Positions 47,607 through 58,759 of a stretch of 64,000 nucleotides of DNA are shown piece after piece. Source of the stretch: Epiperipatus broadwayi (lineage: Eukaryota > Onychophora > Udeonychophora > Euonychophora > Peripatidae). The position numbers were made by a program, and so were the translations under genes. The notes beneath the pieces were generated by a model, which searched no databases, was not told the DNA's origin, and was given only the letters and a program-made list of their open reading frames with translations. The stretch's first letter is position 1, and the number at the start of each line of letters is the position of its first letter. The stretch is taken from contig JAQFVV010012434.1 in the NCBI GenBank assembly GCA_028023455.1, positions 5,736,264-5,800,263 of the forward strand. Direction: 5' to 3'.

Positions 47607-47742
47607 CACCCCAATATTGATTTATTAAGTAAATGAAATATTCTCAGTCCAAAGCACAAGATAAATTTTTTTGAGAGAAAAGTTTTATCTTGTGCTTTTG
47701 GACTGAAAGTATTTTATTTACTTAATAAACCAATGTTGGGTG
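47607..47742. mobile_element. Palindromic MITE flanked by TTAA
   Basis: Nearly the whole 136 bp is one palindrome, with arms of about 65 bp and a tiny centre around 47672-47680. The left end is CACCCCAATATTGATTTATT and the right end AATAAACCAATGTTGGGTG. TTAA stands directly outside both ends (47603-47606 and 47743-47746), the target duplication of piggyBac-type elements. No coding capacity. Inverted-repeat ends beginning CACCC fit the same superfamily, but other TTAA-targeting elements are possible. Confidence 0.75.
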
Positions 47743-47746
47743 TTAA

Positions 47747-48524
47747 TATAGTGTATTGCATAACATTAACCACTGAGAAAAGTTTGTATATATATAAACA
47801 TGATGTAAATTTTAGTATAATCTCTTAAATCAGTAATCCAGTTTTCTATAATATTCCTTTACTGAACCTGGAGAATATATTCAAATTATCCACTGTATAT
47901 CCATTTTCATATTAAACAATACAATTGTTTCTGTTTATAAGATCACTTTCTAAGATAAGATATCAAACTTATTTATAGTTTTTTTAGTTTAACAACAGTC
48001 TATATGTTTTACAGTTTTATTATTTTGATGATAAACAAATACTATATCTTAATTTATATTTATTTCTTTTATTAATTATGTAACAACAATTATTTCTATA
48101 AGGTCTAACTGAGCTCCAGTGTAGATTCTATTTATATATCTAATAGTTTATTTAATAAAGTATTGAGATTCAGTTAAAACACAAATGATATAGAGTTTTT
48201 AGAATTTTTTCACAATTTCTTAACACCAGATTTTTTCTCCCTTTCATATTTTTAAAAATAATCACTAAATATTTATTAAAAAGTTTGTGATGATTGTATT
48301 TAGGATGTAATTATGTGTTTAATTATTTTCATCATTTAATATTATTTGTTAATGTTTTTAGAAAAATTCAAAGTTCATCTATTTTTTTATAAATACACTC
48401 AACTATTCGAAATAATCCACAGGTTAATGCATAACACAATATTTCGAGAGATATTATTTTCCTTTCTTCTTCAAATGTTGCTGACCAGTAGCAATATTAG
48501 GATGGGAATCAAACATGAAACCTC
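47747..48524. other. AT-rich sequence, no gene seen
   Basis: No gene or repeat recognised. The frame 48346-48531 has no domain. Confidence 0.4.
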
Positions 48525-48740
48525 TAATTAATTAGGATGTCAAGTTTAATATCCATGAATCTAAAGGTTCCAGATTCGATCTCTATGCTAGGACCGCCAT
48601 TGGTCCAGCAACAACATCAGGAAATAAGAAATGATAATATCATTCGAAATATTGTATTATATACCAACCTGTATGCTATTAGTAATAGCTGAAAGTATTT
48701 GAAAAGTTTAAATAAAGTTTGAATTTAAAAAAGAAAAAAA
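48525..48740 (+). mobile_element. tRNA-derived SINE family A, copy 3
   Basis: The best preserved head. AATTAGGATGTCAAGTTTAA is followed by GGTTCCAGATTCGATCTC (B-box match GATTCGATCTC, about 48570-48587), then CTATGCTAGGACC. The body carries ATACCAACCTGTATGCTATT and the tail TTTGAAAAGTTTAAATAAAG, then an A-rich end. The same order is seen at 14605-14830, 14865-15055 and 50210-50430. Confidence 0.65.
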
Positions 48741-49240
48741 AACTTTTAACAATTAATATTAGTGATCAACATATAATTGTAATCATTAATTATGATTATA
48801 CAAACTTAAAGTAAAATTATTTTTTTATTAATTATGCAAACATATGTGTATATAATAATTCAATTACATTGCAGATACTATATATATATATATTTAAAAG
48901 AGTTTGCCTATTTAATAGAGTGACAGGATTTAACAACTTTATACATACCCACAAACATATATATAACAATGCAGAGTTTTAGAATTGTTTTCAAAATTAC
49001 TTATTAACATCATTTTTTTTATTTCTTTCATATTTGATCTTTGAAGTTAGAGGTGATAATTTTTAACAGACTGTTCTTTGCTGTTTCTATCAAAATCTTA
49101 GAAATGATAAAAACAAAAATTGGCTGTTATGATGTTTCAAAGTTTGATAACGGCTTTTATTGCAATTTAATTCTCACAAGAGTTAATAATAATAGAAAAA
49201 TTAAAGAATGAGAAAATAAGTCAGCCTTTTGATACTGTGT
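48741..49240. other. AT-rich sequence, no gene seen
   Basis: Nothing recognised apart from short TA runs near 48880. Confidence 0.4.
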
Positions 49241-49500
49241 TTATTATAACTGTCTTTTGATAACACTCACAAGGCGTTTGTTGAGGCCCTAATGTCTATT
49301 GCAGCCACTTGTGCCCAATGTTTAGTTTACCCGGCAGCTGTTTCAGCAGAGAGAAAGAGAGAGATAGATGAAGAAACTTAAAAGTTTTGAAATTGCTATT
49401 TTCATATCTTGTTTCATCTTTAGTAATTGCAAGCGAAACTCAGCTGTATGCGCGTTTCAATCATCTTTAATATATTATGGAGGGCGATGAAAACAACAGT
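49241..49500. other. Higher-G+C non-repetitive island
   Basis: This stretch (especially 49270-49350 and 49430-49490) has markedly higher complexity and G+C than its surroundings, with no match elsewhere in the window and no transposon features. It contains an acceptor-like TCTATTGCAG (49288-49297), a CAGCTG E-box (about 49336) and a GA-rich tract (49349-49372). No long frame crosses it. It could be a conserved regulatory element, an untranslated exon or an old transposon piece. Confidence 0.3.
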
Positions 49501-50209
49501 GATCAACAATTTAGCTGTTATAGACAATCATAGAGATATAAATCCTAAATAAATACTAGAAATATTCATTGTTTATAGAAACACCAAATCTCTAAAAGAA
49601 TTATTAGTATTGTAATCTGAGATACTTTTTTTATTGTAAAATTATTTCGAAATTCAATAATATATTATTTTTATTATTGTCACTATTATATGCTTCAAGG
49701 TGTTTTGCATTAGTCTTTAAAAACTTGTTATTCTTTACTATTTCTTATTCATATAAGTCTAACTATTATTAAAATTATATTCTCACTATTTATGTGTGTT
49801 ATGTTTTTCATTCAAAGGCAGATTTACTTATCTAGGCAATGGAATTTTATAAATGTATTCAATCATTATAAATACTAAGAAAATTTTATGTTATATATAA
49901 GTTTTATTAATACAGTATATGGGTTTTAAATTATTAAATTTAATAGGGTCTTTCTGATCATAGTTTTTTAAAGAATTACATTACTTCCATGATATTTTAA
50001 CACTAGGCATTTTAAGATTTCTGTTAACTGTAATATGACTTTGATAAAAAATTATTATATTTGTCGATAGTTTAAAAAGCATTATTATAATCTTATAGAT
50101 GATCCAGAATTTTTCTATGCAGCTACATTTTTTAATATTTTTTAAAATAAAAAACTGTTTGCCAATATTGTACTTACATGTTAGAATATTTCCATTGTCT
50201 AATATCAAA
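49501..50209. other. AT-rich sequence, no gene seen
   Basis: Nothing recognised. The minus-strand frame 49981-50208 has no domain. Confidence 0.4.
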
Positions 50210-50430
50210 TATTAAATGTCTTTAGAAAAAAAATGTAAACTTTATGTCAATTGTCCAATTACATTTAACTGGTAGAAATAGCATACAGATTAGTATCTAT
50301 ACAACGTTTCAAGTGCCTGATTAGTCACAATACTAGCATGAGAATCAAACTGGACTTTTATTATTCAAATAATGAATTTTAAGGTCATGCTCTAATCAAC
50401 AGAACCAGTCTTCTAAATGCAATAGTCAGT
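50210..50430 (-). mobile_element. tRNA-derived SINE family A, copy 4
   Basis: Minus strand begins GGTTCTGTTGATTAGAGCAT (A-box match, about 50395-50414) and has AGTTTGATTCTCATGCTAG (B box, about 50335-50355). The body ATACTAATCTGTATGCTATT and the tail TTTCTAAAGACATTTAAT follow. Both promoter boxes are recognisable with normal spacing. Confidence 0.65.
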
Positions 50431-51293
50431 AGAAATTTCATATACATATCTATGGGGTTCCTCCTGATGTCTCCATTTTTTCTTAAGAGCAAAGTTAATT
50501 AGTGGCTAGAAGATATTTAGTTGGTAAATTCAGTCTTAATATTTTAAAGAATTAAATGTAACTGCAAATTTTACTTTGTTATTATATTATTTATTATTAA
50601 CTATTAAAATATCATATGATCTTAATTTATTATTTTTAAATAGCAAATTCTATTTCACTTATTCCAGTTTTGTCATCAGTTGAAAGCTTCAGTAACCAAT
50701 AAACATCAGATGGTTATTCATTTAATAAATTCTTATCAAATGCTATTCTATTCATATCTGCAAACTAGTTTCTAGCTTATTATTTTCATCGGTAAGAAGT
50801 TTCAGATAGGGATTTTGTGAACTTAGATTTTTTTAATCTAATGAATCCTTCCTCCATGAGCCAACATTTATTTTTTATTTTTTACTATCAAGCCATTTAC
50901 TTGAAATTTAGAAACACTAAAAAAAATTTTAATTTTAGACTGATAGCTTAATAGTATTAAAAAAAAAGCCAAATGCACTAGATCCAGATCCAAAGCTTCT
51001 CTAATGAAAGCCATAATATACAATGGCAGAATTAGAGTTAAAGAAGTAGAATTAATTAATGGTGTTATAATTGCTTGAGTATTATTTTCTCATTATTTCT
51101 TATGCAGTATTAAAAGGTAAAAAGGTCTTTACCATGACATAGTTCTATGAGGAAAATACTATAGTAAATTCCAAAGGAATCACCAACCATTATAACAGTG
51201 ATTAAATGTTATTTCTTGATCATAATACTCTATCATGTCTAGTAATCTTAATTGTCTTCATCCAGAGAAATTAATATCATTTTACTATTTTAT

Positions 51294-51329
<36 letters not shown>

Positions 51330-51489
51330 ATAATCTCTACCAATGCAAAATTAGAGAAGCCATTGAGATACTTAAAAGGCCAGATTGTATCAATAAGCGA
51401 GATGATACATGCAAACTTCCTCTTATTTGGAAAGATTTTTTTAAAAAACATTCCTAAATTTAACATTTTTTGCTATTGGTGGAATTTTA
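50431..51489. other. AT-rich sequence, no gene seen
   Basis: Contains a (TA)n(TG)n microsatellite at about 51293-51330. The frame 51252-51548 crosses it and shows no recognisable domain. Confidence 0.4.
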
Positions 51490-51540
51490 ACATTTTATTC
51501 AAATCAGTGATTGTAGCGCCTCTACAACCATCTTTCTACC

Positions 51541-51584
51541 TTTTATAACTCTGTGGATGGCTTGTGTGACCAAGTCGAAACGTC
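51541..51584 (+). ncRNA. Hammerhead-like relic, possibly Penelope-type
   Basis: CTGTGGA (51551-51557) stands where CTGANGA is expected, with A6 changed to T. One extra T follows, then a 6-bp stem GGCTTG/CAAGTC with loop TGTGAC, then GAAACGTC (51577-51584). ACT before and AGT after could pair as stem I. GAAACGTC with a palindromic ACGT stem III is typical of hammerheads in Penelope-like element terminal repeats. The A6 change should abolish cleavage. The extra T between core and stem II weakens the call. Confidence 0.4.
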
Positions 51585-51670
51585 AGTATATTAATATTAA
51601 AAGTTTTTAACACGGATGAACCCGCAAAATATGTATTTTATATATTTAACCCGTGCAAATCTTCATTTTA
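51585..51670 (+). repeat. Sequence with CACGG/CCGTG inverted motif
   Basis: AACACGGATGAACCCGC and, about 30 bases on, AACCCGTGCAA are partly complementary. They directly follow the hammerhead-like relic and probably belong to the same element. Confidence 0.35.
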
Positions 51671-52077
51671 ACATATATATATATATATTCATGTTGTGAG
51701 TTTCATAAAATTTGTTACTTATCTATAAAATTAAAATGCTTCAATAAAGTATATTAAGAGAGTGGCAAGCAAAGGCAAACAGTCATCAAATTATTGAATA
51801 TTATCACATGATCATAGTACTCTGTTAACCAATATGTTTTCAAATAGAAAAAATTAGTATTCTTCATTATATAAGCTTCCCTTCACATCGATAGTTACAA
51901 TTATTCATGATTTAATTTAATGAAATCAAAAATAAGTATTTTGCTATTTTCTTTACAAATATGACCCATTAATTTCAATACATTAAAAAAAAACATTTAA
52001 CACATTTTCTTTTTAAATGTTGGCTTTTATTGCATGGACCATTTTTTATTTCAATTTTCCTAATGTTTCAATCTTTT
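51671..52077. other. AT-rich sequence, no gene seen
   Basis: Nothing recognised. Confidence 0.35.
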
Positions 52078-52376
52078 TATATGATCATTGTCAAGGATTA
52101 TTCCTATATATATTTATTTATAAATAATCTACAAAGAATTTTTAAAATAATGTAATAAAAAAGATTTTATTATATAAATTAAGCAAAAAAGTTTTAAAAA
52201 AATATTGTAATTTACAAGATAAAATATTTTTTATTATATTGCTTTGGAAACTTTTTGTAGATTATTTGTAAATAAACACACAGTCTTATAATTTGAAAAA
52301 GAAGAAGCTCTGAGAAAAGTATCCTGGAAATAATATATATATATTTATAGGAATAATCCTTGACAATGATCATATA
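52078..52376. mobile_element. MITE with perfect 31-bp terminal inverted repeats
   Basis: The ends are 52078-52108 and 52346-52376. Each is the exact reverse complement of the other over 31 bases and contains ATGATCATTG, TCAAGGATTATTCCTATA. A second, inner inverted pair is AATAATCTACAAA near 52125 and GTAGATTATTTG near 52257. TA lies at both borders, so a Tc1/mariner-type TA target is possible. No coding capacity. Perfect ends imply recent insertion. Confidence 0.8.
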
Positions 52377-53284
52377 ATATTCTTAAAACGTTAAGCAAAG
52401 TGAGATATGGTTTATAAAATACAAAAATTAAGATTTAAAAAGAAAAAATGTGCTAAGTGATTTTTTAAAAAAAATATATGTTCATGATTTAAAAACAATG
52501 AATATAATATTAAAAGTAATAGAAAATAATAATAATAAAAAGATTTTTCTACATTTTAATTTTTTTATTTGCAGTGTATGTACAGTATATATACATACTT
52601 TTATATGTGTGTTTTATCTTTCCGATGTGTGTGTATATATACATGTATATATACATTAAACATATATATGTGTATGTATTAAAATGCATATTATGATTGA
52701 CTATTAAACGTAAATTTTGATATCAGCAGGGTCGCAACAATAATGTCTGGTACTTGTATGCAAAACTTTAGTTAGCATCCCTAAACCCCTCCCCCAATAA
52801 AAAATCCTTTATAAAAATGTATCAGTGAGTAAAAATGAAATATGAAATATATTAATTAAACTTTTATTGACCAAAAAAATGTATAAAAAACAAAAAACAT
52901 ACGAGAAGTTGTATAAAAAACAAAACAAAAAAAATTTGGAAAAAAATAATTTGTTATTTGACAAAAGAAAAAATCATTTGTGAATTGCATCTTATATAGT
53001 TTTATGAAAATTAACAGATAAATTCGCAGTTGTATATAATAAAAAAATATTAAATATTTTTGATACAAATTAAACTAATTTATTTGGCAAGAAAATCATT
53101 TTGTTATTTCTACTTTATATAGGTATAAATAAGAATCAAATAAACTTACAAGTATTATAAAATAGGAACATATTAAACATTTTTGGGTAAAGAAATAGAT
53201 AAATAAATATTTAAACAAAAAAAATCATTTAGAGGATTGATCTTTTTTTATTTTATGAAAATACTTGAATAATATTAAGTATAT
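52377..53284. other. AT-rich sequence, no gene seen
   Basis: Only AT-rich chance frames (52450-52659, 52856-53068) and a TG/TA microsatellite at about 52610-52680. No gene. Confidence 0.4.
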
Positions 53285-53655
53285 CAAGTTGATCCAAAAT
53301 ATTTGTTTTTATTGATATAATGACAAGATTTGAAAGTCTGTCTTGCCCCATTATGGAGCACAAATAGTCTTTAATTATGTTAAGTTTAGAAAAAGACCAT
53401 TCTGCAGATGCTGCAGATACTGGTCATGACAAAAAAATTCAAAGAGCAATTGTAATGTTTGGATAAATTGTGATTAAGTCGTTTGAATAAATATATTTTT
53501 AAAATTAGAAATGAACTGTTGACATTGTAAAACTATCATTGCATAAATCATCTCTATCAATATCTGAATGATTTTCATGTGTTAACTTTTGTTTTAAAAT
53601 TTTACAAGAAGTTAATAAATAGTCAAAATAAGAGTCATAGATCACATGACCCAAT

Positions 53656-54437
53656 TCTCTTCAGCTTGTAAGATATAAACCAGGGGAACCCAACCTTTTT
53701 GCTCATAAGAGCACATTCTATAATACCGGCCAGATGGTGGGCCCCATTTATTTTTTCAACCAGATGGCAAGCACCATTTATGTAAATTTATAGTTGGATA
53801 TTGTTAATAACACACATAATGTACAAAAAAATATTTATTTCAAAAATAAAATTTTAACATATAATTAACATTTATATTTTTACACTGTAAAAGTATAGTA
53901 TGCCTTACAATTTGATTACAATATAATACAATAATTTATAAGAAATTTTAAAAATTAAATTTGTTCCAGATAAATAATTTTTTATCGTGATCAGATAGCG
54001 GTGGGCACACATAAAATGGTCTATGGGCACCATGGTGTCCACGGGCATAGGGTTGGGGACCCCTGATATAAACCATGAGCATAGCCAATTGCTCAACAAG
54101 CTTTGTGATAAATGCTTAGCCAGAGAAAGCATTTAAAATATCTCTGTCAGAAAACCTCCCCCAAACCTCTGACCATGTTTTTGTGCTTTGGCACTCCTCA
54201 GAGAGGCACTAGGATAGATTCAGGCACTAGATCTAAAAATACCAACTCAAAGCCAGCATTTATCTAAAAGTTATTTATTGAGTGGAAAATCTGAAATTTT
54301 CAGACACCTACATGTCTTCAAACCCAGCTATCCAACTCAAATAGCTATACGGGGCTGAGAGATCTCCAGACAAACCATATATTAGTAGTCTTAGCAATAT
54401 AACATCGCATAAGGCTTAAAGTAGAGACTAAAAATAA
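53656..54437. mobile_element. Repeat P copy 2, inserted in the hAT relic
   Basis: Flanked by direct repeats of 31-33 bp (53623-53655 and 54438-54468), both containing TCAAAATAAGAGTC and CACATGACCCAAT and differing by a small indel. The inserted sequence includes the repeat-P block (54074-54350) also found at 4010-4250, and was later split by a 385-bp hAT element. The long target duplication is unusual for LINE-driven insertion, so part of it may be a pre-existing repeat. Confidence 0.6.
53681..54065. mobile_element. Non-autonomous hAT MITE
   Basis: A 385-bp element with ends CAGGGGAACCCAACC and GGGTTGGGGACCCCTG. It is flanked by a perfect 8-bp target duplication ATATAAAC (53673-53680 and 54066-54073). 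The CAGGGGTCCCCAACC-type end is shared with Charlie-like hATs. No transposase coding remains. It is the innermost, and so the youngest, of three nested insertions. Confidence 0.9.
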
Positions 54438-56520
54438 TCAAAATAAGAGTCAGCTCACATGACCCAATGAAGTACTTAACAAGTACAAAAAGTGAAATGA
54501 ATTCCTATAATCTTTTAATCTTTCATACATAAAAAATTTAATAAAATTATTCTTTTAATCAAATAAATATTTTTTGAAAAGATTCTAATGTTTGATCTAT
54601 TACACTGGAAAAAAAGATTTTACCTTAGTGGTCTATTATTTCAAAAAACAGATTCTGTGTCAAATTTTGCACAATTAGTTTTGAGCTTTTTACAATTTTT
54701 TTGAAAGTTTCATCATAATAATTTAAAAAATGATTTAGACTATTCAATGCAACTAAAACAAGTAGAAGATTTATAGATAAAGACTGCAATAATTTGCTGA
54801 CAAAATTCATATTATTTAAAATATCATATCAAACTCTAATGTATGAAATAAATATACTAATTTTTTCACTAAGATATTTTACCTAATATTTGGATTGCTC
54901 ATCCAATTTTAAAAAGTCATTACAAATTTTCAATAAATCATCATACACTTCAGATTTTAGGGCATTAATTCTGCTTAACCACTATGTTTCAGATAATGGT
55001 TTCAAGGTTAAATCAATTACATGAATAGATAAAGTATTCCATTAGTTAAAAAATGACAAAAAAATTATATAACTCCTGTATTATATTAAAGAAACCAATA
55101 GTTTTATGATTGTCATTTACAGCATCATTAACTATCATCCTATGATTTGAACACTGAACATAAAATGCACAATGATTTAAATCTAAAATTCTTTATTGTA
55201 AACCTATATTTTTGATGCACTTTTTAAAACATATTAGAATCATAATCATAGCTTGACCTCTTAAATTACTTCTATATAAATTTAATTATTTCATTAAATC
55301 TGTAAGAAATATTGTCAATCCAGACCCTGTAACCTCTAAAATTGTATAGAATGCTTCAACACTTTAATATCGTAAATTGAAATGAACAAATCTGACTAAC
55401 ACATTTATTTGTTTAATATGTAATACATTCAGAATACAATCTAAAATAATTAAAAAGTACATTTATTTACACAGAATAATATTAATATTTTTAATATTTG
55501 ATGGCAATAAAATGAGTGTTTTATTTTGAATTTTATCTCCTAAATTGGAGAGCATATTTTTAAAGCCAGGATCATTAACTGCACATTGTTTGTCTTCTGA
55601 TATAAAAGGATTAAATTTTTCTAATATTTCAATGCATTTAAAAAATTACTTTTGTTATGATTATAAAGTTTATTACTTTTGTCATGAAAGATCCAGATTT
55701 TGTTTGACTAAAAATTTTACTACAAACATTATTTTTTTTATAACTGCATACATTTCCTTTTATCGTCTAAAACTATTTATTGCAAATTATCAGTACAAGT
55801 TTTATTTTTTAAGGATGTAATTAATTTTGTCCATTTTTTGTAATTGTTCAAACAACTCAAATTTTTCTCATGGTGATTCTGGTATATTGAAATATGGTGC
55901 CAGTCATTAAGTCCCTGAATAAATTCATTATTCTCGGAATTATAAAGTTCAAAAAGTTTGCAGTAAAAATAATAAAGTGCATTTTTTGAAACTGAATAAA
56001 TTAGCTAATTTCTATTGTATTCTTCACCCTTTTTAAAATGCCTTTTATTATATGTATGTGAAAATTTTTATCAGAAAGAATTGCATAGAAAATTTAAATC
56101 TTTAATTTGTTTAGAACAATTTTTAAAATGGCTTGCCTTGTTGTATGAGAAAATTTTTCTGCTCAAAGTCTACGATGACCAAAGTTAAACATACTTATCG
56201 TATCTTCAGTAGATTTTTCATGTCTGAATTAGCAAAAATATATTCAGTCTTTACTTATTATTTCTTCTGTATTGTCTTTGGACCCAAATAAGTGATAATG
56301 TCTTCAGCATGCTCCCTATCTTCACTGGAATTCTTTTCCAACTGACTGAATGTATCAAAAATAACCTCAATGCACTCAAGAACTGATTCCAAGTCATTAT
56401 TCATTACTTGTTTAGTGAAGTACTGAGTAATTCTGGCAACATTTCTCTTTGTCCTTTTATTTATGAAATTTTAATACCCAGAATTTTTTTTTCTTTTTCC
56501 TCTTGGGACATCTAATTAAA

Positions 56521-56844
56521 AAAAAAAATACAATTATAATAAATTTTATTATTAAAATTTAAAATTAGATAACTTTTTAAAGTAATATTAATTTTAAAAA
56601 AAACTTAGTACAAAACACAAATTTTACAATAAATATTCCATGTATAAATTTAATCATTTTAAAAGAAAATGTTGAATTATTAAATATATATATATATATA
56701 TATTAATTTCTCTGGTGAAATATCTAAAAATGTGAAAATTTGATTTTTCTCATTAAAGTTTAACAAAATTAAAAAAATAAGAAATATATTGTGTTAAATG
56801 TATGAGAAAAGAATGGAAAATTTATCTTAAATCTTATTTCATAT
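56521..56844. other. AT-rich sequence, no gene seen
   Basis: AT-rich, with a (TA)n run at about 56684-56702. It ends in the 16-bp target duplication of the following SINE. Confidence 0.4.
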
Positions 56845-56937
56845 GGTGGTTGAGAGGTCAGTGACAGCTGCTTTACAAGCAATTGTTCCGGGTTAGTGGG
56901 TTCGCTTCCCGGCTGATCTATGACACATGAGAAAAAA
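56845..56937 (+). mobile_element. Young tRNA-derived SINE
   Basis: GGTGGTTGAGAGGTCAGTGA (A-box region) and GGGTTAGTGGGTTCGCTTCC (B box GGGTTCGCTTCC) form a class-II-like tRNA head, and GCTGCTTTACAAGC fits an anticodon stem-loop. It ends in an A9 tail and is flanked by a perfect 16-bp target duplication AAATCTTATTTCATAT (56829-56844 and 56938-56953). This is a textbook LINE-mobilised insertion. A functional tRNA gene is unlikely because of the A tail, the target duplication and imperfect acceptor pairing. Confidence 0.85.
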
Positions 56938-56953
56938 AAATCTTATTTCATAT

Positions 56954-58759
56954 TTAAATTTACTTCTTGTTCTTGTTATTATATTATGTCTAATTATAAA
57001 ACTTACAACTGATACCTTTTTAATTAGTGATACGATATAGTATCAGAATATAAAATAAAATTAAAAAGTGCATCAGATTTTCTTAAATATGTTTAGAGCA
57101 ACTATGAATTTAAACAAGATTCAAACATCTATTATCTTGTAAACAATAAACTATACAATTTCAAGTTTTTATTTGTTTATGTTAAACTTTGTGTTAGATC
57201 TACGATTAGAATAAAATAATATTTTAAGGAATAATAACAAATAAGTGATTATAAATATTTGTTTAAGGCAAATCTATAAAATATAATTTAACATTTAATA
57301 CAAAAATATAATTTATTTTAATATATTCCTTTTGACTTGAAGTCTTTAATGCCTTTACTATTCTGGTGCTTGTGTGCATTGCACAAATTGCATACTGTGT
57401 CAGTGCATCCCTGAATATCAGCAATGTAACTTGGATCCAAATATTACAGACAAGAAAGGACTATTATATATACTCAAATGTATATATGAGATTCTAATCT
57501 CATTTCATATCTGTCATTTATGGATGAGAATTTTCAGCAGGAAGAAGCTTATCAATATTTAAATAATTATATACAATAAATTTATAATAAAGTTAGATAT
57601 TACAAAGTATTTATAGATCTATAGCAAAAACTATAAAAATCATTGTTATCAAAAACAACTTTCTAGCTAAACTTTGATGTTAATATTCTTTGCATTGAAA
57701 ATTTTTATTAATAGTTCTATACATACATATAGTAACTAGAAATTAAAATCATTAAAATCTTGGAGAGTAGGTAATTCAGCCATTTCTATATATGTCCATA
57801 GTCTGTATTAAGCTTATGAATATGGCTTGAGAAGAAAAGCATTAGGTAGTCAATAATAATATAATTTATACTGCTATTTCTTATTAAATATAAACATCAT
57901 AATAACCATATTCTACACAAATATCAATTGATGTAAATTTTTTATGCTGCTAGTTTATCTTGTAAACCATGAATTTTTTCATATTGTTAAACAAAAACCT
58001 GAAATCTGACAATTGTCAGCATAACTTTTCTCATTCCATAGTATTTATAAATAATTAATTGGATTTCTTTGTATACATTATAAATGATGTGATTATCTGT
58101 ATGCTTTTAGACATTCACAAATAATATATATAAAATCATTCTATTATAGAGTAATATTGTTTAATTCAAAAGAAGTAACAAAAAACGTTCTATGATTAAA
58201 ATAATATTTAAACATCTCCTCACTTCACAAAATTGTTTTTTTTTTTTGTAGTTAGTCTACTAATAAAAATGGTAGGCTTAGTCAAAATAGTTTGATTTCT
58301 AGAACAAAAAAGAAAAAAAATAAGAAAAATTTCTCATTTGATCCAATAAATTAATAAATGTTTATGCATTCATGTAAAAATTATATATTAAGAATGCACA
58401 AAAAAAAATTTTGCAATTGTGAAATTATTTTACTTTACATTAAAATTGACTTGTCATTTATATTTGAGCATGAGCAAAATTTTGATAGAATTAGATGTGA
58501 TATTGTTAATCCTAATTTCTAGTAATCACATATAAACCATGTTTTTTTTTTTTCTTTTAGAGCTCACACCAAAAGAAATACAAGACTATATATATATAGA
58601 TTTGTAGCCTTCAGTCAGAATTTGATCTCATAATTTTACAATGTAAAGACTGTTAATTTGAATACTTCATTGTCTTGTTCTAAATGGTTTAGCACAGTGA
58701 TAGACAGTCATATTTTGAAAAGTGTGGTCCTAGGATTAACTCTAGTTCTCATAGCTTCT
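56954..58759. other. AT-rich sequence, no gene seen
   Basis: No gene recognised. The Cys-containing frame 57374-57562 (MHCTNCILCQCIPEYQQC) lies in a slightly more complex patch but matches no domain I know. Confidence 0.4.

Larger units (their letters stand above)
53285..56520 (-). pseudogene. hAT transposase relic, ZMYM1/TTF type
   Basis: Minus-strand fossil read from about 56520 to 53285. At the N-terminal side (56300-56440) is NDLESVLECIEVIFDTFSQL. At about 55800-55920 lies LNDWHHISIYQNHHEKNLSC, matching the DW-x-H-E segment typical of TTF/ZMYM-like hATs. At 54625-54810 is NFVSKLLQS and NSLNHFLNYYDETFKKI, a conserved central block. At the C terminus (53300-53440) is PVSAASAEWSFSKLNIIKDY, then LCSIMGQDRLSNLVIISI, the hAT dimerisation domain. 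Stops and frameshifts are frequent. The gene is split by a SINE-like insertion at 53656-54437. It is an old domesticated-type-looking transposon copy without any sign of function. Confidence 0.8.

Noticed and set aside
50670-50700. Minus-strand CTGATGA as a hammerhead core
   Set aside because: No stem II and no GAAA at the required distance.
56845-56937. Functional tRNA gene
   Set aside because: A tail, perfect target duplication and poor acceptor-stem pairing point to a SINE insertion.
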